A stretch of DNA of 64,000 nucleotides from Methylibium sp. NZG (GCA_001263235.1 LGRD01000024.1:186001-250000); one strand, 5' to 3'; shown: positions 36,584 through 45,994, counted from the stretch's first letter. Numbers and translations are program-made. Notes: generated by a model not told the origin, from the letters alone.

Positions 36584-39505
36584 TCAGAACAAGCGCCCGA
36601 CACTGAGGTAGCTGCGCGTGCCCGACGGCTCGTCTAGCCCGCGCGCAACGCCGACGCGCAGGTGCAGGCCCAGCGCATACAGCAGCCGCACCTCACCGAG
36701 CAGCTCGACGCCCACGCCGCGCAGGTAGCGGTCGGGGTTGCTGCCGCTGTTCCAGGCGCCGCCGATGTCGAAGAAGGCCGTGGCCGACAGCCGGTTGATA
36801 CCCAGCGGCGGGCTCATGAAGTGCCGGTCGATGTCGGCCAGCGGCGTGCGCAGCTCGATGGTGGTCACGCGGGCGTCGGTGCCGCGCAGCACGGCTTCGT
36901 CGCCGCGGTAGCCGCGCAGCGCGATGTCGCGTTCGTTGAGCACCACGCCGAGCTGCAATTGCGCGTCCACCGCACCGCCGAGCTGGAACGGCTCGGTGCG
37001 GCCGCGGGCGCGCACCTCGGTGTGGCGCAGCGCGAGCACGCTGCGGCCGGGCAGCGGCACGAAGCCGCGCAGGTCCAGGCGAACGACTTCGCCGTCGTAG
37101 CCCGCTCCACCTGTCGTGTCGTTGCGGGCGAACGGCTTGTAGGTTTCGTACAGCAGGCTGCTGCGCTGGCCGCGGTTGCTGCCCTCGCTCCACCAGTTGC
37201 TGCCGCTGGTGTCGAACTCGACCAGCGCCGCGGCGATGCGTTCGTCGCGCTGGCGCGTGCTGGTCCCGGCGTCGACCTGCACGCTGTCGATGCGGTCGAG
37301 CGCAGCACCCACGCCGAAGATGAGTGCGCGGTCGCGCTTGATCAGCGGAAAGGCGCTGAGCCATTGCAGCCGGGTGTGGCGCTCGTAAAGCGTGGTGCGC
37401 TCGCCACCGTCGCCGTCGCCGACCCAGGCCTTGGCGGTCAGGTCGCGTTGCAGCGCCAGGTGGTGCTGGCCGATGAACAGGTACTCCAGGCTACCGACCA
37501 GCTCGCGCTGGCTGGTTTCCCATTGCGCGATGGCGGCGTACTGGTGCCAGCCGAGCGCATCGGCGCCGAACGTGCTGGCGCCGAAAGACTGCAGGCCGCG
37601 GTCGAACGAGACCGCGGGCAGCCACGAGCGGGGGTACAGCGAGCGCAGTGCGAGGTAGCTCCGGCCTTCGGCCAGGCCGTCTCCGGTGGCCGATGAAGCC
37701 GGCGGCGTCGCTGTCGAGGAGGCGTTCGAGGCAGCGGTTGCGCCCGAGCCACCCGAGGCGCCCGAGCCACTCGACGCCGCGCCCACACCGGCGCCGGAGG
37801 TTGCTGCAGCCGCCACGCGTTGCAGCGGCGTCGCGCCGACGAGGCGGCGCAACTCGTAGCCGTCGGTCGCAATCACGCTCAGCCACAAGCCGCCGTCGGC
37901 TTGCGTGCCAGCCTGAGCCACCACACCGGTGTGGCTGTGGGTCAGCCGCACGAGCGTGCCCCCGTCGAGGCGCCACACGTTGTAGACACCGTCGCTGACG
38001 GCAACAAACTCCAGCCCCGCCGGCCCGTGGCGCAGGCCGTGCACCGGCGCGTTGTGGCTGAACAGCAGGCGTGGCGCGGCCGAGGTGGTGGCGGCCTGGG
38101 CGAGGTCGATCTCCAGCAGCTGCCAGTCGCCCTCGCGCTTGGTGACGACGGTCACGCGCCGGCCGTCGGGCGCGGCGGCCAGGTCGATCAGGTCGGTGCC
38201 GGGCGGTGGCGTGAGCAGCACGCGCTGCTCGCGGCCGGCGGCGTCCAGCAGCAGCAGGCGCGTCAAGCCGCCGTCCTGGTGCAGCGCGGCGATGGCGTCG
38301 CCCGCCTGCACCGCGCGGCGCAGGCGCGCGCACGAGGTGAGCTGCGTCTTGCGGTGGTCGGCTTCCAGCCGGTACAGGTCGTAGACCAGGTAGCGGCCGT
38401 TGCACACGTCGGCCTGCGCCAGCAGCACGCGGCCGTCGGGCGCCACGTCGATGTGCGTGCCGGGGTGAACGTCGGCCAGCACCGTGCGCGTGCCGTCGGC
38501 CGCCAGCTTGACGAGTTCAGCCCTGCCCAGGCCGTCGTCCATCACCGCCAGCGCGTGGCCGTCGGGCAGCGCGGCCACGGCGCCGATGTCGAACAGCGGC
38601 CCGTCCATGCGCTGGCCCGCCGCCTCGGGTTGGCGCTGCAACTCGGCGTTGCGCGCGGCCACGCGCTGGCGCAGGTCTGCCAGGAACTCGTCCCACAGCA
38701 CATCGAGCGTCTTGCCGGTGATCTCGCGCGGGTTGGTGTGCAGGCGCGGCACGATGTTGCCGCTGTACTGCTCGACGTACTTGAAGATCGCGTCCGGCCC
38801 GTAGCGCCGGGCCAGAAAGTCGTAGAAGTACGCGCCGTACAGATAGATCTTGGAGACGGGCAGCGTGCGCCCGTCGGCATTCAGTTCGGCCAGCGAAGGA
38901 AAGCCTTTGGCCGCTTGCGCGCGCAGCATCGCCTCGAACACCGGGCCGCGCAGCCGGCCGCGGCCTCGGGCAGCGTCGGTCTCGGTGTAGACCGCCAGGC
39001 CCTCGATCGCCCAGCCCGGCTGGAACACGTTCGGAAAGAACCACGGCACGCGGCCGAAGATCGACTGCAGCACGCCGGGTGTTGCGCGCACTTTGTCGAG
39101 GTGCACGGTGTGGGTGAACTCGTGGGTCAGCAGCAGGTCGAGCCAGTCGGAGTTGTCGAGAAGTTGGCCGTCGTCGGCGGGCGCCAGAAACACACCGATC
39201 ACGTTGTACGGCAGCGGCGTGGCGTAGCCGTTGGGCAGGTCGTACTCGTTGAACAGCACGATCTCGGTTCTGCCGCGCGGCTCCCACTTCAGCAGTTGCG
39301 TGATGCGCGGGTAGGCGCGCTCGGCGGCGCGTGCAGCGCGCTCGGCTTGCGCGCGGTGTTCGGTGCGGTAGTGGATGCGAAAGTGCGCGCTGTCGGCGCT
39401 CTGCCAGTCCTTCCACGGGTCGGCCACCTGGGCCATCGCCGCGGGGCCCAGAAGGTGACTCAGGATCAGGACAGCGAGTGCGAAAAACGCGCGGCTTGCG
39501 AGCAT
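36584..39505 (-). CDS. Secreted zincin / beta-propeller / outer-membrane barrel fusion protein
   Basis: The 973-residue envelope protein starts with a signal peptide (MLASRAFFALAVLILSHLLGPAAMA). Residues 30-250 form a gluzincin-type metallopeptidase domain with HEFTH at 128-132 and the third ligand Glu168 in WAIEGLAVY. The middle (about 290-560) has PD40/TolB-like propeller strands (PDGHALAVMDD, APDGRVLLAQ, APDGRRVTVVTKRE). A Ser/Gly/Ala linker covers about 570-620. The C-terminal third is a surface-antigen/BamA-type barrel ending in VGRLF. It is likely an outer-membrane protein displaying a periplasmic or surface peptidase. The longest frame adds 61 residues without a signal and was trimmed. 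Confidence 0.8.
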   Translation of the reverse strand: MLASRAFFALAVLILSHLLGPAAMAQVADPWKDWQSADSAHFRIHYRTEHRAQAERAARAAERAYPRITQLLKWEPRGRTEIVLFNEYDLPNGYATPLPYNVIGVFLAPADDGQLLDNSDWLDLLLTHEFTHTVHLDKVRATPGVLQSIFGRVPWFFPNVFQPGWAIEGLAVYTETDAARGRGRLRGPVFEAMLRAQAAKGFPSLAELNADGRTLPVSKIYLYGAYFYDFLARRYGPDAIFKYVEQYSGNIVPRLHTNPREITGKTLDVLWDEFLADLRQRVAARNAELQRQPEAAGQRMDGPLFDIGAVAALPDGHALAVMDDGLGRAELVKLAADGTRTVLADVHPGTHIDVAPDGRVLLAQADVCNGRYLVYDLYRLEADHRKTQLTSCARLRRAVQAGDAIAALHQDGGLTRLLLLDAAGREQRVLLTPPPGTDLIDLAAAPDGRRVTVVTKREGDWQLLEIDLAQAATTSAAPRLLFSHNAPVHGLRHGPAGLEFVAVSDGVYNVWRLDGGTLVRLTHSHTGVVAQAGTQADGGLWLSVIATDGYELRRLVGATPLQRVAAAATSGAGVGAASSGSGASGGSGATAASNASSTATPPASSATGDGLAEGRSYLALRSLYPRSWLPAVSFDRGLQSFGASTFGADALGWHQYAAIAQWETSQRELVGSLEYLFIGQHHLALQRDLTAKAWVGDGDGGERTTLYERHTRLQWLSAFPLIKRDRALIFGVGAALDRIDSVQVDAGTSTRQRDERIAAALVEFDTSGSNWWSEGSNRGQRSSLLYETYKPFARNDTTGGAGYDGEVVRLDLRGFVPLPGRSVLALRHTEVRARGRTEPFQLGGAVDAQLQLGVVLNERDIALRGYRGDEAVLRGTDARVTTIELRTPLADIDRHFMSPPLGINRLSATAFFDIGGAWNSGSNPDRYLRGVGVELLGEVRLLYALGLHLRVGVARGLDEPSGTRSYLSVGRLF

Positions 39506-39678
39506 GCAGGCTCCAGTGCGGCAGTGGCCAAGGAAAACCGCGAGAGCGTACACGAGGGATGCACGCTGTCGGGGTCGGCCGGTGGTAACCGGGTGCAGCC
39601 GGCGCGCACCCTGCCACGTGTTGCCGGACTGGATTCGTCGAAGCGGCGCAACCTTCGACGCGGCTAGACTGCCGCCCC

Positions 39679-40746
39679 ATGAGCACACTTCCTCTTGTCA
39701 CCCTGGGCCGCAGCGACTTGCGCGTGACCCCCATCTGCCTGGGCACGATGACCTTCGGCGAGCAGGTCGGCGAAGCCGCGGCGCACGCGCTGCTCGACCA
39801 CGCGCTCGAACGCGGCGTGAACTTCATCGACACGGCCGAGATGTATTCGGTGCCGACGCGGCGCGAGACCTACGGTTCGACCGAACGCATCATCGGCAGC
39901 TGGTTCGCCAGCCGCCCGGGCGTGCGCAACAAGCTGGTGCTGGCGACCAAGATCGCCGGCCCGGCGCGCGGCATGGACTGGGTGCGCGGCGGCGCGGCCG
40001 ACGTGACGCCGGCCGACTTCGTGCAGGCCTGCAACGACAGCCTCGCGCGGCTGCGCACCGAGGTGATCGATCTCTACCAGATCCACTGGCCGGTTCGCAA
40101 CGTGCCGATGTTCGGTGGCATCTACTTCGACCCCACCAAGGACCGTGCGGTCACCTCCATCCAAGCCCAGCTCGAAGCGCTGGCGGGCCTGGTGAAGGCC
40201 GGCAAGGTGCGCCACGTCGGCCTGTCGAATGAAACGCCGTGGGGCGTGGCCGAGTTCATCCGCGTGGCCGATGCGCACGGACTGCCGCGCCTGGCGACGG
40301 TGCAGAACCCGTACGCGCTGGTCAACCGGCTCGTGGACAACGGGCTGGACGAAGTGCTGCACCACACGGGCGTCTCGCTGCTGGCGTACTCGCCGCTGGG
40401 CTTCGGCACGCTCACGGCCAAGTACGACGCGACCGGCGTCGAGGCGGCCGGCACGATCGGCCGCCTGGGCCAGTTCGAGTCGATGCGCAAGCAGCGCTGG
40501 GCCCGGCCCGAAACACTCGCCGCCGCGCGCCAGTACAACGCGCTCGCCCGCCAGCATGGCCTGACGCCGACGCAAATGGCGCTCGCCTTTTGCTACACGA
40601 GCTGGCGCGTGGCCAGCACCATCATCGGCGTGACGACGAAGGCGCAGCTCGACGAGAACCTGGACGCCTGGGGCACGACGCTGGCGCCCGAGCTGCTGGC
40701 GCAGATCGACGCGATACGCTGGGCGCACCGCGATCCGGCGCAATGA
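39679..40746 (+). CDS. Aldo/keto reductase (Tas-like)
   Basis: NADPH-dependent oxidoreductase of 355 residues with a TIM-barrel fold. It has the catalytic Asp/Tyr region GVNFIDTAEMYSVPTRRETYG (about 50-70), Lys in LVLATKIAGPARG, His in IDLYQIHWPVRN and the cofactor motif YSPLGFGTLTAKY. The wording and length match the Tas/YghZ group. The physiological substrate is unknown. A TAGACT hexamer sits 8 nt before the ATG. The next gene, ybaK, starts 12 nt after its stop. Confidence 0.92.
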   Translation: MSTLPLVTLGRSDLRVTPICLGTMTFGEQVGEAAAHALLDHALERGVNFIDTAEMYSVPTRRETYGSTERIIGSWFASRPGVRNKLVLATKIAGPARGMDWVRGGAADVTPADFVQACNDSLARLRTEVIDLYQIHWPVRNVPMFGGIYFDPTKDRAVTSIQAQLEALAGLVKAGKVRHVGLSNETPWGVAEFIRVADAHGLPRLATVQNPYALVNRLVDNGLDEVLHHTGVSLLAYSPLGFGTLTAKYDATGVEAAGTIGRLGQFESMRKQRWARPETLAAARQYNALARQHGLTPTQMALAFCYTSWRVASTIIGVTTKAQLDENLDAWGTTLAPELLAQIDAIRWAHRDPAQ

Positions 40747-40758
40747 ACAGGTGAATTC

Positions 40759-41247
40759 TTGGCGAAGAAGACCGCCCACGTCAGCGAAACGCCGGCCACG
40801 CAATTCCTGCGCCGCCATGGCGTGAGCTTCACCGAACACGTCTACGACTACGTCGAACACGGCGGCACGGCCGAGTCGGCCAGCCGGCTCGGTGTGCCCG
40901 AGCACGAAGTCATCAAGACGCTGGTGATGCAGGACGACCGCGCGCAACCGCTGATCGTGCTGATGCATGGCGACAAGACGGTGAGCACGAAGAACCTGGC
41001 GCGCCAGATCGGCGTCAAGTCGGTCGAGCCGTGTTCGCCCGACGTGGCGCAGCGCCACAGCGGTTTTCTGGTCGGCGGCACCTCGCCGTTCGGCACGCGC
41101 AAGGCGATGCCGGTGTGGGTGGAGGCGAGCGTGCTGGCGCTGCCGCGCATCTGCATCAACGGGGGGCGGCGCGGCTTCCTGGTCGGGCTGGCGCCGGAGG
41201 TGCTGACGCGGCTGCTGGGTGCGAAGCCGGTGAACTGCGCGCTTTGA
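40759..41247 (+). CDS. ybaK: Cys-tRNA(Pro)/Cys-tRNA(Cys) deacylase YbaK/EbsC
   Basis: Trans-editing enzyme of 162 residues that hydrolyses mischarged Cys-tRNA(Pro). The YbaK signature blocks are all present: ETPATQFLRRHGVSFTEHVYDY, then EVIKTLVMQDD with the catalytic Lys, then GGTSPFGTRKAMPVWVE, then ICINGGRRGFLVGLAP. The start is a TTG at 40759 giving MAKKTAHVSETPA, with a weak ribosome-binding site (ACAGGTGAA). Downstream of the aldo/keto reductase in the same direction. Confidence 0.92.
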   Translation: MAKKTAHVSETPATQFLRRHGVSFTEHVYDYVEHGGTAESASRLGVPEHEVIKTLVMQDDRAQPLIVLMHGDKTVSTKNLARQIGVKSVEPCSPDVAQRHSGFLVGGTSPFGTRKAMPVWVEASVLALPRICINGGRRGFLVGLAPEVLTRLLGAKPVNCAL

Positions 41248-41389
41248 TCGCGCCGTGAATCTGCGCTGACGCGCTCCACGACTTCGAATCGCGTTGCGCG
41301 CGCGCACCGAGCTGAACGCGGCGGGCCGCAGCAAGCGCAAAATGACGGCAAACCACCGGCGCGGCCACTCCCCCCGCGCACCCGACAAC

Positions 41390-42136
41390 ATGGAGACTCT
41401 GTACCCCGCCCTGGCAACGCTCGCCGCTTACCTGATCGGCTCGCTGTCGTTCGCTGTGATCGTCAGTCGCCTGATGGGCCTGAACGACCCGCGCACCTAC
41501 GGCTCGGGCAACCCCGGTGCGACCAACGTGCTGCGTTCCGGCAACAAGACGGCGGCGGCTCTGACGCTGCTGCTCGATGCGTTGAAGGGCTTCGTCCCGG
41601 TGTTCCTGGTGAGTGAGTTCGGCGCGCGATTCGGGCTCGGTGAAGGAACCGTCGCGTTGGTCGGGCTGGCTGCGTTTGTCGGCCACTTGTGGCCGGTGTT
41701 CTTCAAGTTTGCCGGCGGCAAGGGCGTGGCCACTGCCGCCGGGGTGCTGCTGGGCATCAACCCGTGGCTGGGGCTGGCGACGCTCGCGACCTGGCTCATC
41801 ATCGCGTTTTTCTTCCGCTACTCGTCGCTGGCGGCGCTGGTGTCGGCGGTGTTCGCGCCGTTTTACCAGTTGCTGATCTGGGGCGGCGGGCCGGTGGCGG
41901 CGGCCGCAACCGTGATGGGGCTGCTGCTGGTGTGGCGCCATGCGGCGAACATCCAGAAGCTGCTGAACGGCACAGAAAGCAAGCTCGGCAGCAAGGCCAA
42001 GGGCGCCGTGCCGCCGGGTGCTTCGGCCGGCCAGGTGCATTCACATGCGCACGGCAAGGCCGACCACGGACGCCACCACAAACACGATCAGAAACACGAT
42101 CACAAGCACGACAACAAGCACGGAGCCAAACCATGA
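41390..42136 (+). CDS. plsY: Acyl-phosphate:glycerol-3-phosphate acyltransferase with His-rich tail
   Basis: Membrane enzyme that transfers an acyl group from acyl-phosphate to glycerol 3-phosphate, first step of phospholipid synthesis. The 248-residue product has five helices. The three PlsY motifs are [16 protein letters not shown] (about 43-58), [13 protein letters not shown] (about 106) and the [17 protein letters not shown] region after the last helix. The core ends near residue 205. The last 32 residues are a Lys/Asp/His tail with eleven histidines ([17 protein letters not shown]...), absent from typical PlsY. The start [18 protein letters not shown] is preferred. It overlaps ridA by ATGA. 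Confidence 0.93.
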   Translation: METLYPALATLAAYLIGSLSFAVIVSRLMGLNDPRTYGSGNPGATNVLRSGNKTAAALTLLLDALKGFVPVFLVSEFGARFGLGEGTVALVGLAAFVGHLWPVFFKFAGGKGVATAAGVLLGINPWLGLATLATWLIIAFFFRYSSLAALVSAVFAPFYQLLIWGGGPVAAAATVMGLLLVWRHAANIQKLLNGTESKLGSKAKGAVPPGASAGQVHSHAHGKADHGRHHKHDQKHDHKHDNKHGAKP

Positions 42137-42495
42137 ACCTGAGCCACGGCTTGCACCGCTTTCACGTGGGCGACCGCCTGTCGGAGATGGCGATCTTCAA
42201 CGGCACGATCTACCTCGCCGGGCAGGTGCCCAACGATGCGACGCAAGACATCCGCGGCCAGACCACGCAGGTGCTGGCGATGGTCGACAAGCTGCTGACC
42301 GAGGCCGGCACCGACCGCGCGCACATTCTGATGTGCCAGATCTACCTGGCCGACATGGCCGACTTTGCAGGCATGAACGACATCTGGGACGACTGGGTGG
42401 CGCCCGGCGACGCGCCGCCGCGCGCCACCGTTCAAGCGAAGCTGGCCAAACCGGAGTGGAAGATCGAGGTCGTCGTCACCGCCTGCATCGTCTGA
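42133..42495 (+). CDS. RidA family protein (YjgF/YER057c/UK114)
   Basis: The 120-residue small trimeric protein of the Rid family contains [54 protein letters not shown] and the C-terminal [25 protein letters not shown]. The Arg in PRATVQA is the residue needed for imine/enamine deaminase activity. It is coupled to plsY by a 4-nt overlap. Its subgroup may act on 2-aminoacrylate or a related reactive amine. Confidence 0.92.
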   Translation: MNLSHGLHRFHVGDRLSEMAIFNGTIYLAGQVPNDATQDIRGQTTQVLAMVDKLLTEAGTDRAHILMCQIYLADMADFAGMNDIWDDWVAPGDAPPRATVQAKLAKPEWKIEVVVTACIV

Positions 42496-42509
42496 GGAGC
42501 GACCAACGC

Positions 42510-43496
42510 TCAGCCTCGCGCTGCGTCGACATCGGCCAGCAAGTCGGCGTGCTGGCCCAGGCCTTCGATGACGAAGTCGACGAAAGCACGCACGCGTGCA
42601 GGCAGTTGCTTGCGGCTGGGGTAGTACAGAAAGATCTGCAACTGGTCGGGCGCGTGCGCTGGCAACACCGTGCACAACGCTCCGCTGCGCAGGGCGGCCA
42701 GGACCAGCGGGCCGGGCAGTTGCGCAATGCCCAGACCATCCAGGCACGCCCTGAGCAGCGCCTGCGGGTCGTTCACTGCCAGCCGGGCCGGAAACGGCAG
42801 CAGCCGCAAGCGACTCCCCGGAGAGTCGCCGTCCTTCGCCAGCATGAAGCGCTGCTCGCGGCCCGGAATCACCTGCTGCAGCAGCACGTGGTGGCGCAGG
42901 TCGTCCAGGTGCGTCGGCACGCCGCGCGCGGCCAGGTACTCGGGGCTTGCCACCATGGGAAGGCGCAGCGGCCCGAGCGGGCGGGCGACGAAGTTGGCGT
43001 CGTGCAACTCACCCACGCGGATGCCGACGTCGAACCGCTTGGCGATGAGTGGCGTGGTTTCGTCGCTGAAGTCGAGCTCGAGCGTCACGCCGGGGTGGCG
43101 GTCAAAAAATTCCGGCAGCGCAGGGACGACGAACAGGTGCCCCACCGCGGAGACCATCGTCACCCGCACCAGCCCCTGGGGCAGTGCGGTGGCGGCGGCA
43201 GCGTCGCGGCAGGCGTCGTCCAGTTCGCGCAAGGGCTGGCGGCATTGCTGCAGAAACGACTCGCCCTCCGCAGTGAGCTTCAGTTGCCGCGTGCTGCGGG
43301 CGAACAGCCGCACGCCCAGGCTGCGCTCCAGGCGGCTGATGTTGTCGCTGACGGCGACCGCCGACACGCCGAGCAGTTTGGCCGCGGTGGCAAAACTGCC
43401 CGCTTCGGCGGCGCGAACGAAGTTCTCGATGCCACGCAGGCTGTAGCTGCCGGGGACGGCGTCGGCGGGCAGGGGGTTGAAGTCCAGGGGTTTCAA
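42510..43496 (-). CDS. LysR family transcriptional regulator
   Basis: The 328-residue regulator has an N-terminal winged HTH (GIENFVRAAEAGSFATAAKLLGVSAVAVSDNISRLERSLGVRLFARSTRQLKLTAEG, about 22-80) and a periplasmic-binding-like effector domain. The start appears to be TTG at 43496; no ATG or GTG is in frame before the HTH. The gene ends convergently with ridA. It is divergent from the MAPEG gene, which makes that gene a possible target. Four 13-bp tandem repeats lie 15 nt before its start. The effector is unknown. Confidence 0.9.
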   Translation of the reverse strand: MKPLDFNPLPADAVPGSYSLRGIENFVRAAEAGSFATAAKLLGVSAVAVSDNISRLERSLGVRLFARSTRQLKLTAEGESFLQQCRQPLRELDDACRDAAAATALPQGLVRVTMVSAVGHLFVVPALPEFFDRHPGVTLELDFSDETTPLIAKRFDVGIRVGELHDANFVARPLGPLRLPMVASPEYLAARGVPTHLDDLRHHVLLQQVIPGREQRFMLAKDGDSPGSRLRLLPFPARLAVNDPQALLRACLDGLGIAQLPGPLVLAALRSGALCTVLPAHAPDQLQIFLYYPSRKQLPARVRAFVDFVIEGLGQHADLLADVDAARG

Positions 43497-43511
43497 ATCG
43501 AGGGTGCAGTT

Positions 43512-43563
43512 CGAGGAAGGTCAGCGAGGAAGGTCAGCGAGGAAGGTGAGCGAGGAAAGTGAG
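43512..43563. repeat. Four 13-bp tandem repeats upstream of the LysR gene
   Basis: Units CGAGGAAGGTCAG at 43512-43524 and 43525-43537, CGAGGAAGGTGAG at 43538-43550 and CGAGGAAAGTGAG at 43551-43563. They lie in the LysR/MAPEG divergent region, just before the LysR start. Unit length is not a multiple of three. Copy number change would alter promoter spacing. Confidence 0.95.
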
Positions 43564-43694
43564 GGCAGGGCGATTGCAAGCTTCTGCTTTGGATTCTAGG
43601 AAGCTTCCGTCCGCTTGCTGCCGCGGCGACGCGTCACTACAGTCCACTGCACTCGACCTGCAAACGACGAACTCTCCACAACAACACTCACCGC

Positions 43695-44126
43695 ATGAGC
43701 ACCTCTGCCCTCGTCAGCGCCGCACCCGCATCGTTGCTGCTGCCCGTCACACTGACAACCGCCGCACTCTGCGCGTCGCTGCAAGTTGCCCTGACTGCGC
43801 TGGTGACGTCGCGCCGAATCCAGGCCGGCATCAGCTTTCTGGACGGCGGCGACACCACGCTCACGCGCCGCATGCGGGCCCACGGCAACCTCACCGAAAC
43901 GGCGCCGCTGGCCTTGCTGATGATCGGTTTTCTCGAAGTGACGGCCGCGCCCCGCAGCCTGCTGCTGGCGCTGGCCGGCTTGCTCGTTGCGGGGCGGCTG
44001 TTGCATGCCACCGGTGTGTTGCGCCGCGGTGACAGCTGGGCGCGCAGGCTGGGCATGGCGGCCACACTGTTCGCGCTGTCCGGGCTGGCGGTGGCCAGCC
44101 TGTGGCGAGGAGCACTCGGCTGGTAG
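43695..44126 (+). CDS. MAPEG family membrane protein
   Basis: The 143-residue protein has four transmembrane helices and belongs to the membrane-associated eicosanoid/glutathione metabolism family (YecN-like). The signature DTTLTRRMRAHGNLTETAPLALLMIGFLE is at about 53-80, where Arg and Glu bind glutathione, followed by LLHATGVLRRGDSWARRLGM. Bacterial members may have glutathione-transferase activity; this is not proven here. It is divergent from the LysR gene across a 198-nt region with tandem repeats. Confidence 0.87.
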   Translation: MSTSALVSAAPASLLLPVTLTTAALCASLQVALTALVTSRRIQAGISFLDGGDTTLTRRMRAHGNLTETAPLALLMIGFLEVTAAPRSLLLALAGLLVAGRLLHATGVLRRGDSWARRLGMAATLFALSGLAVASLWRGALGW

Positions 44127-44245
44127 GCCAGCCAAGCGCTTCGCCTTCAACCCCTCTCAACCCGATTCACAGAGTTCTTCCCGCAATGCGGGTGGCGCAG
44201 CCGTGCCCCCGAATCGACAACCAACCCAACCAACCAGGAACTGAC

Positions 44246-44686
44246 ATGCCTCAAATCGAGATCAACTTCATCGCCATCGCCATCGCCGTTGTGCTCAACT
44301 TCTTCATCGGCTATGCCTGGTACGGGCCGCTCTTCGGCAAGGCCTGGAACCGCGCGCTGGGCCGCACCGAAAGCCATGCCGCACAAGGTGCCGACCTGGC
44401 CAAAGGCCTGGTGGCCAACATCGTCGGTGCGTTCTTGCTGGCCTTTGTGCTGGCCAACAACATCGGTGCGTGGACGCCTGCCAGTTGGGGCGTTCAAGCC
44501 GCCGGCTACAGCCCTGTGAGCCAGGCGTTGCAGGCAGCTTTCTTCACCTGGCTCGGCTTCATCGTCCCGCCGGTGCTGAACAGCACGGTGTGGGAGGGCA
44601 GGCGCTGGAGCCTGTTCGGCATCAACGGCGGCTACTACCTCGTGAGCTTGCTGGTTGCTGCGCTGCTGATCACGCACCTGCGCTGA
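44246..44686 (+). CDS. DUF1761 domain-containing membrane protein
   Basis: The 146-residue integral membrane protein has about four helices. Characteristic DUF1761 features are IAIAVVLNFFIGYAWYGPLFGKAWNRALG at the N-terminus and AAFFTWLGFIVPPVLNSTVWEGRRWSLFGINGGYYLVSLLVAALL at the C-terminus. No biochemical role is established for the family. It lies 119 nt after the MAPEG gene, in the same direction, with AGGAACTGAC before the ATG. Confidence 0.85.
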   Translation: MPQIEINFIAIAIAVVLNFFIGYAWYGPLFGKAWNRALGRTESHAAQGADLAKGLVANIVGAFLLAFVLANNIGAWTPASWGVQAAGYSPVSQALQAAFFTWLGFIVPPVLNSTVWEGRRWSLFGINGGYYLVSLLVAALLITHLR

Positions 44687-44776
44687 ACGGCTCTGGCAGA
44701 TCGGCAACGCCAACGATTTCGTTGCGTCGACGGCGTACTCGGGCCGGCCAGCGAAAGCTGGCCGGCCCCGGTGCTG

Positions 44777-45994
44777 TCAGTAGTTCAAGCCCATCGCATC
44801 GCGCACGCCGCGCATCGTCTCTCGCGCCACCGTGCGTGCGCGCTCGGTGCCCACCTCGACGATCCAGTGCACCTGTTTCGGATTCGTGAGGTAAGCCTCC
44901 GCCCGCTCGCGCCACGGTTGCTGCTCGCGCTTGATGGCCTCGATCACCGGGGCCTTGCATTCCAGGCAGCCGATGCCGGCGGTCGTGCAGCCCTTGACGA
45001 CCCACTCCTTGGTCGGCACATCGGAATAAACCAAGTGGAACTGCCACACCGGACAACGCTGCGGGTCGCCGGGGTCGGTGCGGCGCACGCGTTGCGGGTC
45101 GGTCGGCATGCGGTTGACTTTGCGTTCCACCTCGGCCGGCTCCTCGCGCATCGCGATGAAGTTGCCGTAGCTCTTGCTCATCTTCTCGCCGTCCAAACCG
45201 GGCAGCTTGCGCACCTCGGTGTGCAGCGCCTGGGGCTCCGTCAGCACCGCACGGCCAGTGCCGCGCAGGTGGGCGCGCAGCAGTTCGCTGTCTTCGGCGG
45301 TCCAGCCGGCTGCCTTGGATTGCGGGCCTTCAGCGCGCGCGACGATGGCCTCGCCCTTGGCCAGCGGCGCCGGCGTGCCGGCCTCCTGGAACTCGCGCCG
45401 CTGCTTCTCGAAGTAGCGCGCGTCGTCCTTGCCGAGCTTGACCAGCGCGGCGGCGATCTTGGCGTCGAAGTCGGCCGAGCGGCCGTACAGGTGGTTGAAG
45501 CGCCGCGCCACCTCGCGCGTGAGCTCGACGTGTGAAGACTGGTCTTCGCCGACCGGCACGTACGCCGCCTTGTAGATCAGGATGTCGGCCGCCTGCAGCA
45601 GCGGGTAGCCGAGGAAGCCGTAGGTCGCGAGGTCGCGGTCCTTCAGCTTTTCCATCTGGTCCTTGTACGTCGGCACGCGCTCGAGCCAGCCCAGCGGCGT
45701 GCCCATCGCCAGCAGCGTGAACAGCTCGGAGTGTTCGGGCAGGCGGCTTTGCAGGAAGATCGTGCAGGTCTCGGGGTCGAGGCCGGCGGCGAGCCAGTCG
45801 ATCACCATGTCGTACACATGCCGCTCGATCACCTGGCGGTCTTCGTAGTGCGTGGTCAGCGCGTGCAGGTCGGCCACGAAGTAGAAGCAGTCGTACTCGG
45901 CCTGCAGGCGCACCCAGTTCTTCAGGGCGCCGTGGTAGTGGCCGAGGTGCAGCGCGCCAGTGGGGCGCATGCCAGAGAGAACGCGTTGTTTCAT
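44777..45994 (-). CDS. trpS: Tryptophanyl-tRNA synthetase
   Basis: Class Ic synthetase that charges tRNA-Trp, 405 residues. The HIGH-like motif is in SGMRPTGALHLGHYHG (residues 8-23) and the KMSKS motif in GLDGEKMSKSYGNF. The form is the longer beta/gamma-proteobacterial type with a 60-residue block before KMSKS (EPQALHTEVRKLPG) and the RRTDPGDPQRCPVWQFH stretch. A TACAAT hexamer at 46007-46002 is only 7 nt before the ATG, and there is no Shine-Dalgarno, so the mRNA may be leaderless. Divergent from purN. Confidence 0.95.
   Translation of the reverse strand: MKQRVLSGMRPTGALHLGHYHGALKNWVRLQAEYDCFYFVADLHALTTHYEDRQVIERHVYDMVIDWLAAGLDPETCTIFLQSRLPEHSELFTLLAMGTPLGWLERVPTYKDQMEKLKDRDLATYGFLGYPLLQAADILIYKAAYVPVGEDQSSHVELTREVARRFNHLYGRSADFDAKIAAALVKLGKDDARYFEKQRREFQEAGTPAPLAKGEAIVARAEGPQSKAAGWTAEDSELLRAHLRGTGRAVLTEPQALHTEVRKLPGLDGEKMSKSYGNFIAMREEPAEVERKVNRMPTDPQRVRRTDPGDPQRCPVWQFHLVYSDVPTKEWVVKGCTTAGIGCLECKAPVIEAIKREQQPWRERAEAYLTNPKQVHWIVEVGTERARTVARETMRGVRDAMGLNY

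Noticed and set aside
43512-43563. CRISPR array
   Set aside because: The 13-bp units are directly adjacent with no spacers and no cas genes are present.
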